Source of the DNA: a virus | IMG/VR virus record: IMGVR_UViG_3300017987_000181 | Location: 1-39,725 of that record | Strand: one strand, 5' to 3' | DNA: 39,725 nt | Part shown: positions 35,243 through 39,725 of the stretch, in pieces | Position numbering within the stretch: the first letter of the stretch is position 1 | Layout: each line of letters opens with the position of its first letter | Program-made: the position numbers and the translations under genes | The notes under the pieces: generated by a model | What the model saw: only the letters and a program-made list of their open reading frames with translations | Told to the model about the DNA's origin: nothing | Database searches by the model: none

Positions 35243-35271
35243 ATTATATAATGAGAAGGATGGTTTGTCAA
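35243..35271 (-). promoter_or_regulatory. Sigma70-like promoter of minus-strand replication operon
   Basis: On the minus strand, TTGACA (35271-35266), 17 bases, then TATAAT (35248-35243) forms a perfect consensus promoter. A second TATTAT follows. The start of transcription would be near 35236, giving a ~27-base leader with AAGGAG (35222-35217) before the TTG start at 35209. No other strong promoter is seen for this operon. Confidence 0.88.
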
Positions 35272-35509
35272 GAGTAAAAAGACAAAACGGGATGGAAAAG
35301 AGCAAAAAACATGTCATTTGAAGCTCAACAAACCCCCCGAAAAATGACGAAAAATGCCCAAAAAAGGCCGGTTTTGTTTTTTAACTCCTTTGAGGGGTGC
35401 GCGAATAAGTGCCCCACCTATGAGGTACTAGTTGAATGAAAAAGAGAAAACAAAAAAAATGACTTTCCCCTTCTAGTGGAGGTGTGAGGTAAAAAAAGAG
35501 AGAAAGATA

Positions 35510-35550
35510 AATTGACGTAAGTTCTTGTGTGGTAAGATCTTACGTCAATT
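35510..35550. repeat. Nested inverted repeat, candidate operator/parS-like site
   Basis: AATTGACGTAAG (35510-35521) and CTTACGTCAATT (35539-35550) are perfect 12-bp inverted arms around 17 bases. Overlapping the right arm is a perfect 12-bp palindrome, GTAAGATCTTAC (35532-35543). GTAAG thus occurs in three orientations within 41 bp. This is typical of a dimeric protein binding cluster; the ParB-like product of the adjacent gene is an obvious candidate. Confidence 0.7.
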
Positions 35551-35555
35551 GGAGT

Positions 35556-35588
35556 ACCCCTCTTTAATCTTTTTCAAACCCCTCTTTA
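35556..35588. repeat. Two direct repeats ACCCCTCTTTA, 22-bp spacing
   Basis: Identical 11-mers at 35556-35566 and 35578-35588 are phased by 22 bp, about two helical turns, so bound proteins would sit on the same face. Iteron-like, but only two perfect copies are present. Confidence 0.6.
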
Positions 35589-35672
35589 GTAGTTATTACT
35601 TATTATAGGGGGTTTGTTGAAAAAATAGAAAAGTTACATATGTGAGAAAAGTAAATAAAAAGAAAAGTGAAG

Positions 35673-35692
35673 AAACTCTATATAGAGAGTTT
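35673..35692. other. Short hairpin/palindrome
   Basis: AAACTCT (35673-35679) pairs with AGAGTTT (35686-35692). The centre also holds the palindrome CTCTATATAGAG. There is no T-run directly after it; it may be another binding site. Confidence 0.45.
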
Positions 35693-35762
35693 GCGGCGTA
35701 TTTTTAACGTGCCCCCAATTTTGGTTAGTTAAAAAAATTTTTTTTCCTACCTGTTTTTAGTA

Positions 35763-35790
35763 TTGACTTTTTCAGGGTTTTTGTTATAAT
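35763..35790 (+). promoter_or_regulatory. Sigma70-like promoter of ParB-like gene
   Basis: TTGACT (35763-35768), 16 bases, then a perfect TATAAT (35785-35790). The ATG is at 35797, just six bases after the -10 box, so the mRNA would begin at or next to the start codon and lacks a ribosome binding site. Confidence 0.82.
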
Positions 35791-35796
35791 ACTAGC

Positions 35797-36669
35797 ATGA
35801 ACATTGACCGCAAATTGATAGACCAACCTAAAGTTCTTCTTCGCCCAGTGAAAACTTGGAGCATAGATTTTCTTGCCCTAAGGGATTCTATCAAGGACAG
35901 CGGTATTTTGCAAGATTTAATCGTCAGGAAAAAAGGAGCCCGGTTCGAATTAGTTGACGGAATGCACCGACTAGAGTGTGCCGTACAACTTAATTTAAAG
36001 GAGGTTCCATGTAAGGTGCTTGATCTTACGGACTCTGACTGCTTGATAATGCAGATAAAAATGAACTCTTCTTTTATTCCTACAAGTAAATATGAATTCG
36101 CCAAACACTTAAAATTGCTTTTGTTAAAAGACCCATCTCTTGACTTATATCGTCTCGCTTCAGCAATATCAAAGCCAGTAGATTGGGTACGTAAAATTCT
36201 TTCTTTAAACAGACTAGACGAGGAGGTAGCCGAGCGTATAAGTAAAACATCACTAAAATCTCAATTGGCAATGGCTAAATTACCCGTTGAGGTTCAAAAA
36301 GAGTGTGTCGATTTCTGCTTAGAATATAGCACACAAGAATTTCAAAGTTATGTAGATCGCAAACTAAAACTAATTAGCGAAGCCCTGCTATTTGAAACTA
36401 ATGAAAAAATCCAAACTGAATTCAAGTTAAAGCCCTCACTAAGATCACTCCGTCAAATTTTACGTGAACGTGAAACTGGAGTCGCGGGCCGACTTCTAAT
36501 TTTAGACGAAGATACACCTGAAGACATTTGGAACAAGGCACTAGACTGGGTGACACATCAAGATAGTGTCTCTCAAAAAGAGTATGTTGAAAAAGTGAAA
36601 AAATCCCTAGCTAGAAAAAAAGAAAACCTAAATAAGGGAAAACTTAGAAAAAGGAAAACTTATGAGTAA
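35797..36669 (+). CDS. ParB-like DNA-binding protein
   Basis: The 290-residue product has a ParB/Srx-type N-terminal domain: LALRDSIKDSGILQDLIVRKKGARFELVDGMHRLECAVQLNLKEVPCKVL (28-75), with GILQDLIVR as box I and DGMHRL in place of the GxRR CTP-binding motif. A helix-turn-helix follows (LYRLASAISKPVDWVRKILSL, 117-137), as in KorB/ParB proteins. The last ~40 residues are a Lys-rich tail. Family members bind inverted repeats and either partition DNA or regulate transcription; some phage versions have nuclease activity. The adjacent inverted repeats fit. The promoter puts the transcript start at the ATG, so translation is probably leaderless. No ParA is seen in the window. Confidence 0.78.
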   Translation: MNIDRKLIDQPKVLLRPVKTWSIDFLALRDSIKDSGILQDLIVRKKGARFELVDGMHRLECAVQLNLKEVPCKVLDLTDSDCLIMQIKMNSSFIPTSKYEFAKHLKLLLLKDPSLDLYRLASAISKPVDWVRKILSLNRLDEEVAERISKTSLKSQLAMAKLPVEVQKECVDFCLEYSTQEFQSYVDRKLKLISEALLFETNEKIQTEFKLKPSLRSLRQILRERETGVAGRLLILDEDTPEDIWNKALDWVTHQDSVSQKEYVEKVKKSLARKKENLNKGKLRKRKTYE

Positions 36670-37354
36670 CGAACTTGTTAAGAACGATTACACCTCTCTT
36701 CCCTGTACGACTGTTTCGCCTTCTGAACTACAGCAAATTTCCAAGGTTGGAGATTTTCTTGGGCGTATTCAACTGTATACAAAAGGACGATTCATTGATA
36801 CCGGAGCCGTTGCTCCTGGTCATTATGGCATTCCTCAAGCAGGGGACGAAATTGTTGACCTAGGTGATGAGATTGATATTCTTGTCTTTGCCATGAGGGC
36901 TAAGGCTATGGATGTTACTGATTCTGAGAATGTTGTTGTCAGCACTGATATGCACTCGGAGGAATATAAGGACATCGTATCTCGCGGCGATAAGGGAGAA
37001 ATGGGGTGCCTCTATGGCCCCTCTTTCCTGGTCTATGAGCGGACTACGTGTCAGTTTTACGAGATGTTCTTCTGTAATAAATCTGCTCGTAAAATTGGCC
37101 CGACTCTTTATCCGTATTTGCCGCTCAACGCTGAAGCAGCCGAGCAACAGGGAACTGATCCACATGGACCTATTCCTGCAACGCTAGGTGTTCGATACGC
37201 CAAGAATAAGAAGGGAAGCTGGCATGTGTCCGTTGTAAAGGAGTGCAAGGCCCCGTTCACGACTGAACCATCTGTCGAAGAAGTCATAAAGCGTGTGACA
37301 AAATTCCTCAGTCCGGACGATACAGAGGAAGATACTCGCGGACGTGAGCGTTAA
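36662..37354 (+). CDS. Unrecognised protein with conserved phage-type pattern, 230 aa
   Basis: The 230-residue product has GRFIDTGAVAPGHYGIPQAGDEIVDLGDEIDILVFAMRAKAMDVTD, then CLYGPSFLVYERTTCQFYEMFFCNKSARK and a C-terminal TLGVRYAKNKKGSWHVSVVKECKAPF. I have the impression of similar patterns in other phages' early or replication-region proteins, but cannot name a function. Codon choice (CGT/CGC, GAC, GGT-rich) is like the structural genes, which suggests high expression; single-stranded DNA binding is one possible guess. AAAGGA precedes the ATG, which overlaps the ParB-like stop by 8 bases. The C-terminus (DDTEEDTRGRER) is charged, with an acidic patch. Confidence 0.7.
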   Translation: MSNELVKNDYTSLPCTTVSPSELQQISKVGDFLGRIQLYTKGRFIDTGAVAPGHYGIPQAGDEIVDLGDEIDILVFAMRAKAMDVTDSENVVVSTDMHSEEYKDIVSRGDKGEMGCLYGPSFLVYERTTCQFYEMFFCNKSARKIGPTLYPYLPLNAEAAEQQGTDPHGPIPATLGVRYAKNKKGSWHVSVVKECKAPFTTEPSVEEVIKRVTKFLSPDDTEEDTRGRER

Positions 37355-37359
37355 ACAAA

Positions 37360-37379
37360 GAGACCCGGTAATGGGTCTC
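37360..37379 (+). other. Hairpin between 230-aa gene and tRNAs
   Basis: GAGACCC (37360-37366) pairs with GGGTCTC (37373-37379) around a 6-base loop, 6 bp after the stop. No T-run follows, so it is more likely an mRNA 3' stabiliser or tRNA processing signal than a full terminator. Confidence 0.5.
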
Positions 37380-37383
37380 ATAT

Positions 37384-37452
37384 CGCGGGTGAGCCGGTGC
37401 TCACCGGAGTTTCATAAGCTCTGGATGATGGGATCAACACCCATACCCGCCA
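37384..37452 (+). tRNA. tRNA-Met(CAU)-like gene with shrunken D arm
   Basis: The 69-base element folds like a tRNA. An acceptor stem pairs 37385-37390 with 37445-37450, plus a C-C mismatch at the first pair (37384/37451). The D arm is GAGC-CGGT-GCTC (37391-37402), with only four loop bases and no linker bases before it. The anticodon arm 37404-37424 has loop TTCATAA, reading CAU. The T arm 37428-37444 has loop ATCAACA. Discriminator is A37452 and CCA is not encoded. The unpaired 1-72 position is a feature of bacterial initiator tRNAs. It lies 4 bases before a clear tRNA-Pro. The small D arm makes it uncertain whether it is functional. Confidence 0.55.
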
Positions 37453-37456
37453 TTTT

Positions 37457-37531
37457 CTGTGTGTAGCTCAGCTTGGCTAGAGCGCGGCGTTTGGGGCGCT
37501 GAGGTCGGAGGTTCGAATCCTCTCACACAGA
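37457..37531 (+). tRNA. tRNA-Pro(UGG)
   Basis: The 75-base cloverleaf has acceptor CTGTGTG/CACACAG (37457-37463/37524-37530), T8-A9, D stem GCTC/GAGC, and anticodon stem CGGCG/CGCTG around TTTGGGG with anticodon TGG at 37492-37494. The T arm contains GGTTCGAATCC. Discriminator is A37531 and CCA is not encoded, so host CCA addition is needed. The UGG anticodon serves CCA/CCG/CCT codons. Confidence 0.95.
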
Positions 37532-37538
37532 CTAAATT

Positions 37539-37634
37539 GTGATAACCAAGCAATTTCATACCGCTGAGTCAGTGGAAATTAACGCTCGTGGAGTTGGTAA
37601 GGTTACAAGCAATATTGCTGGTGGCCGACGTTGA
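37539..37634 (+). CDS. Possible short ORF (31 aa) or leader RNA after tRNAs
   Basis: In the 133-base gap between tRNA-Pro and the TTG-started gene at 37665, a frame from GTG 37539 to TGA 37632-37634 encodes a peptide ending INARGVGKVTSNIAGGRR. Codon choice (GCT CGT GGA GTT GGT) is like that of well expressed genes here, but no ribosome binding site precedes the GTG. The span may instead be a structured RNA: CCGCT/AGTGG and AGCA/TGCT hairpins are present. Confidence 0.25.
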   Translation: MITKQFHTAESVEINARGVGKVTSNIAGGRR

Positions 37635-37664
37635 AACGAGAACTAACATTAAGGAGTTAGAGAC

Positions 37665-37994
37665 TTGGAAGATAAAGCTGTTGAAATTACTAGAAACATG
37701 TTCAAGGACATTGTTGATTCCCGAGACCATGAAGAAGCAATTGCAGAATTACGTGATGATGTAGTCGAAGAACTGGAACTTACTCGTAAAGAAACAACGC
37801 AACTTGACAACTTGCTAAATGATAAAAAAGTGACCTTTCTCCAAGCAATGAATCTTCTTGGCAAAGCTTTGGATAACGGTTATTATCTAATGGATGACGA
37901 GATTGAGCCTTTTGATTTTATCTTTGAGGAGAAATACAACAGGAAGTTCCGAAAGGTTAAACAGTTTATCCGGGATTGGAGGAAATTTAATTGA
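37665..37994 (+). CDS. Unrecognised acidic helical protein, 109 aa
   Basis: I do not recognise this product. It starts at TTG 37665 with AAGGAG (37651-37656) at normal spacing. It is very acidic and helical in residues 1-60 (EEAIAELRDDVVEELELTRKE), then has a Lys/Phe/Tyr-rich C-terminus (EEKYNRKFRKVKQFIRDWRKFN). No membrane segment or catalytic motif is seen. The stop overlaps the next start (TTGA). The four small genes from here to 38935 are one coupled group. Confidence 0.7.
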   Translation: MEDKAVEITRNMFKDIVDSRDHEEAIAELRDDVVEELELTRKETTQLDNLLNDKKVTFLQAMNLLGKALDNGYYLMDDEIEPFDFIFEEKYNRKFRKVKQFIRDWRKFN

Positions 37995-38269
37995 GATTCG
38001 AAGGAGTTGTTAATAGTGTCAAGACTAAATATGCGGATTGTATGCTATATGATCTCGACGATCCATCTCAACCTATTGAATTTGCTGCTATAGCCTTATC
38101 TAAGTTCCCAGAACCTGTTTATGAAGGTGTGGCATTTCAATGGTCCATTAAAGATGGCGATTCTAAAATAACTATTAATAAAGCACCATTACGCTCAGAA
38201 GAAGAGCAACGTGATATAGAACAAAAAGCTGAAAAGCTGGCAAAATTACTAGGAGTAAATTATGGATGA
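37991..38269 (+). CDS. Unrecognised protein, 92 aa
   Basis: I do not recognise this product. It starts at TTG 37991, overlapping the previous stop, with GGAGG about 8 bases upstream (within ATTGGAGGAAAT). Residues 1-60 look like a small beta-rich domain (FEGVVNSVKTKYADCMLYDL...YEGVAFQWSIKDGDSKITINK). A helical Glu/Lys-rich C-terminus (SEEEQRDIEQKAEKLAKLLG) follows. It overlaps the next gene by 8 bases. Confidence 0.7.
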   Translation: MRFEGVVNSVKTKYADCMLYDLDDPSQPIEFAAIALSKFPEPVYEGVAFQWSIKDGDSKITINKAPLRSEEEQRDIEQKAEKLAKLLGVNYG

Positions 38270-38540
38270 AGCATTGATAGAAGCTAAACTAGAAACTGAA
38301 AAATTACGCCAGGCCATCCTGTTTCAAAGACTTCGTCCAGCTAATCTATACAGGTCCTTCATTTATTTTGATGGCGACCAATGGGCTTGTGTTGGTGGTT
38401 TAGAGGATGAAAAAGTTGCGCAAGATATCTTTGAAGAAGATATAGTTGCCCGAATTTATGGTTACGGGGAAAGCCCAGAAAGAGCTATGGAAGATTTTGA
38501 CAGGGCCTGGGAAACAGGTGACTTTCAGGTGAAGCTTTGA
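38262..38540 (+). CDS. Unrecognised protein, 92 aa
   Basis: I do not recognise this product. An N-terminal helix (EALIEAKLETEKLRQAILFQ) is followed by a small beta domain with SFIYFDGDQWACVGGLED, ARIYGYGESPERAMEDFDRAW. The G-x-G-x-S-P-E-x-A-M-x-D-F pattern is often seen in small phage or host proteins that pair a strand and a helix like this, but no activity is known to me. It overlaps both neighbours by a few bases. Confidence 0.7.
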   Translation: MDEALIEAKLETEKLRQAILFQRLRPANLYRSFIYFDGDQWACVGGLEDEKVAQDIFEEDIVARIYGYGESPERAMEDFDRAWETGDFQVKL

Positions 38541-38935
38541 GTGTGGCGGTCATTACACATCCTATCGTAGACCTCAAGACATTGGCAGAAGTGTTTGAAC
38601 AATGTCTCGATAAGAGCCCACTGCGAGATGTTGATGGGTCTATCGGTTCTTTGAAGCATTACACATCTCTGGTTGATAAACTAAAACCTGGATATGCTGA
38701 TGTCTTGACTCATATTGGCGTTCTAGTTGCAATGGATGAGCTGGATATGGTCGAACTCATCGAAGTTTTGGGGGTTCCACATATTTCAATTGAAACCAAG
38801 TTTCGTGGCGTGAGTCTGGTTTACTTTGTAGGAAGCAAACGAGATTTTCACGGTGCCTTTACTAAAGCATGTAGTGAAGAAGTCAAGAAAACCTTACAGG
38901 AAATCAGCTACCGAATTGGTGGAGGAAGAATTTGA
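38537..38935 (+). CDS. Unrecognised protein, 132 aa
   Basis: I do not recognise this product. It starts at TTG 38537 with AGGTGA just upstream, overlapping the previous stop. It is mostly helical with hydrophobic helices (YADVLTHIGVLVAMDELDMVELIEVLGV) and a strand-like IETKFRGVSLVYFVGSKRDF segment. It ends in a Gly/Arg tail and overlaps the helicase start (TGATG). Confidence 0.7.
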   Translation: MSVAVITHPIVDLKTLAEVFEQCLDKSPLRDVDGSIGSLKHYTSLVDKLKPGYADVLTHIGVLVAMDELDMVELIEVLGVPHISIETKFRGVSLVYFVGSKRDFHGAFTKACSEEVKKTLQEISYRIGGGRI

Positions 38936-39725
38936 TGTATCCTAAGTATGCTAATCTCACCCTAAAGGTTCCTAATAAGCGCGGCAAGCTTGTTAAGATG
39001 CCTGTGAAGCTAAAGGTCACTGAGAATCACATTGAATTTATTAGTAGTCCTTTTGCACTAAAGGATGAAATTAAATGTCTAAAAGGTGCAAAATGGCTTG
39101 GATTCGATGACCCTCCGAAGAAATGTTGGCGAGTTGATAATTGCCGACGCAATACTATTCAATTACGCTACCTGATGGGCGAAAATATCTTTGAGTGGTT
39201 TGACCTTCCGCTGATTAGGCATGAGTATCCTCGTTCGTTGTATGAGCATCAGAAGGATTTAGCTGACCATATTCTTACCTATCGAACGGTTATTTTGGCC
39301 GCTTCGATGGGGGTCGGCAAGAGCTTGTCTGCCATTTCTGCAATGGAGCTTTCTGACGCCAAGAATTGGTTCTGGGTTGGTCCGCGTTCTGGTTTGAATG
39401 CAGTAGAGCGTGAATTTATTAAGTGGGAAATTGATCCAAGTCTGAATGTCGAGATGCTCACTTACCAAGGTCTTGTTAAGCGTATGAAGACTTGGACTCC
39501 AGGTGATCCGGCTCCACAAGGCGTCGTGTTCGATGAATCATCTCGCGTTAAGTCTCCTAATGCACAACGCACTAAGGCCGCTCAGGCTCTTGCTGACGCT
39601 ATTAGGGAGGAACATGGGCAAGATGGTTACATTGTTCTAATGTCTGGTACTGTTGCTCCTAAGAGTCCTTGCGAGTGGTGGAGCCAAGCAGAAGTAACTT
39701 TTCCGGGCTTTCTGAGAGAAGGAAG
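38935..39725 (+). CDS. SF2 (SNF2-like) helicase, 3' end cut by window
   Basis: The frame from ATG 38935 stays open to the window end (263 codons seen). It overlaps the previous stop (TGATG) and has GGAGGA upstream. After an N-terminal ~95-residue domain the superfamily 2 order is visible: a Q-like LYEHQKDLADHIL, Walker A AASMGVGKSLSA, Walker B-type VVFDESSRVKSP, then motif III LMSGTVAP. The FDESSRVKSP-x-x-x-R pattern is like SNF2-type phage helicases, which remodel or unwind DNA at forks or in recombination. The second ATPase lobe lies beyond the window. Codon use is close to that of other well expressed genes here. Confidence 0.85.
   Translation, partial: MYPKYANLTLKVPNKRGKLVKMPVKLKVTENHIEFISSPFALKDEIKCLKGAKWLGFDDPPKKCWRVDNCRRNTIQLRYLMGENIFEWFDLPLIRHEYPRSLYEHQKDLADHILTYRTVILAASMGVGKSLSAISAMELSDAKNWFWVGPRSGLNAVEREFIKWEIDPSLNVEMLTYQGLVKRMKTWTPGDPAPQGVVFDESSRVKSPNAQRTKAAQALADAIREEHGQDGYIVLMSGTVAPKSPCEWWSQAEVTFPGFLREG

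Larger units (their letters stand above)
35325..35620. repeat. Perfect 13-bp inverted repeat spanning the control region
   Basis: TCAACAAACCCCC (35325-35337) is the exact reverse complement of GGGGGTTTGTTGA (35608-35620), with 270 bp between them. The CAAACCCC core also occurs at 35575-35582. It brackets the repeats listed next. Repeated GC-rich arms in a very AT-rich stretch suggest protein binding or folding of the region. Confidence 0.75.
35272..35796. other. AT-rich intergenic control region, candidate origin or ParB-binding site
   Basis: No gene is seen here. The region holds the long inverted repeat (35325/35608), a nested inverted repeat and palindrome (35510-35550), two direct repeats ACCCCTCTTTA (35556-35566, 35578-35588), an imperfect GAGGGGT copy at about 35391, a hairpin (35673-35692) and an A7T8 tract (35731-35745). 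It lies between the divergent primase-helicase and ParB-like genes. These are the usual ingredients of a replication origin or of a partition site. That it is either is inference. Confidence 0.5.

Noticed and set aside
35209-35317. Extra 36 residues at the primase-helicase N-terminus
   Set aside because: The stretch contains the promoter and ribosome binding site of the gene; the start was moved to TTG 35209.
35513-35538. TTGACG ... TAAGAT as a third promoter
   Set aside because: Spacing is only 15 bases and the -10 is poor; the hexamer is better explained as part of the inverted repeat.
1-39725. CRISPR array, insertion sequence or integrase/attachment site
   Set aside because: No regularly spaced direct repeats with unique spacers, no transposase or recombinase motifs, and no tRNA-end duplication were seen; tRNA-Pro is intact with no repeat of its 3' end in the window that I could find by eye.

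Overview
This window is part of the genome of a tailed double-stranded DNA phage (or a prophage of one). It is AT-rich and densely packed. Most genes overlap by a few bases (TAATG, ATGA or TTGA junctions), and AAGGAG-type ribosome binding sites imply a bacterial host. The order portal, scaffold, coat, head-tail connectors, tail tube, frameshifted chaperones, 1564-residue tape measure and tail-tip proteins shows a long non-contractile tail (siphovirus type) on a P22/HK97-fold head. The host cannot be named from the sequence. No integrase, repressor or terminase is visible here.

Layout. (1) 3-29557, plus strand: virion genes. Two related beta-propeller proteins lie upstream of the portal. Then come a small basic protein, connectors, scaffold, major capsid protein, a small membrane protein, neck proteins, tail tube, tail assembly chaperone with a -1 frameshift extension, tape measure, an abundant-type 161-residue structural protein, a lectin-like protein, a repeat-rich tail protein, a short Dit-like protein, two large paralogous tail-hub proteins flanking a cysteine-rich protein, and an SPFH/band-7 protein. 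Strong hairpins sit just behind the capsid, tail tube and 161-residue genes. (2) 29554-35209, minus strand: a replication and nucleotide operon. From its promoter it runs through primase-helicase, dATP/dGTP diphosphohydrolase-like protein, DnaQ-like exonuclease, a cytidine-deaminase-fold enzyme and three unknown proteins. One small plus-strand gene (30043-30309) is embedded near its distal end. (3) 35210-35796: an intergenic control region with divergent sigma70-like promoters, nested inverted repeats and direct repeats. (4) 35797-39725, plus strand: a ParB-like gene apparently read from a leaderless mRNA, an unknown conserved-looking protein, a tandem tRNA-Met-like/tRNA-Pro pair, four small unknown genes and the start of an SF2 helicase cut by the window end.

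The virion block builds head and tail, the minus operon copies the genome and adjusts nucleotide pools, and the intergenic region beside the ParB-like gene is the best candidate for an origin, centromere-like site or master switch. The points most worth a second look are the T TTT TTG frameshift with its hidden 78-codon extension, the shrunken tRNA-Met-like gene, the ParB-adjacent repeat region, the duplicated tail-hub genes around a cysteine-rich protein, and a repeat module shared by a neck protein and a tail protein.
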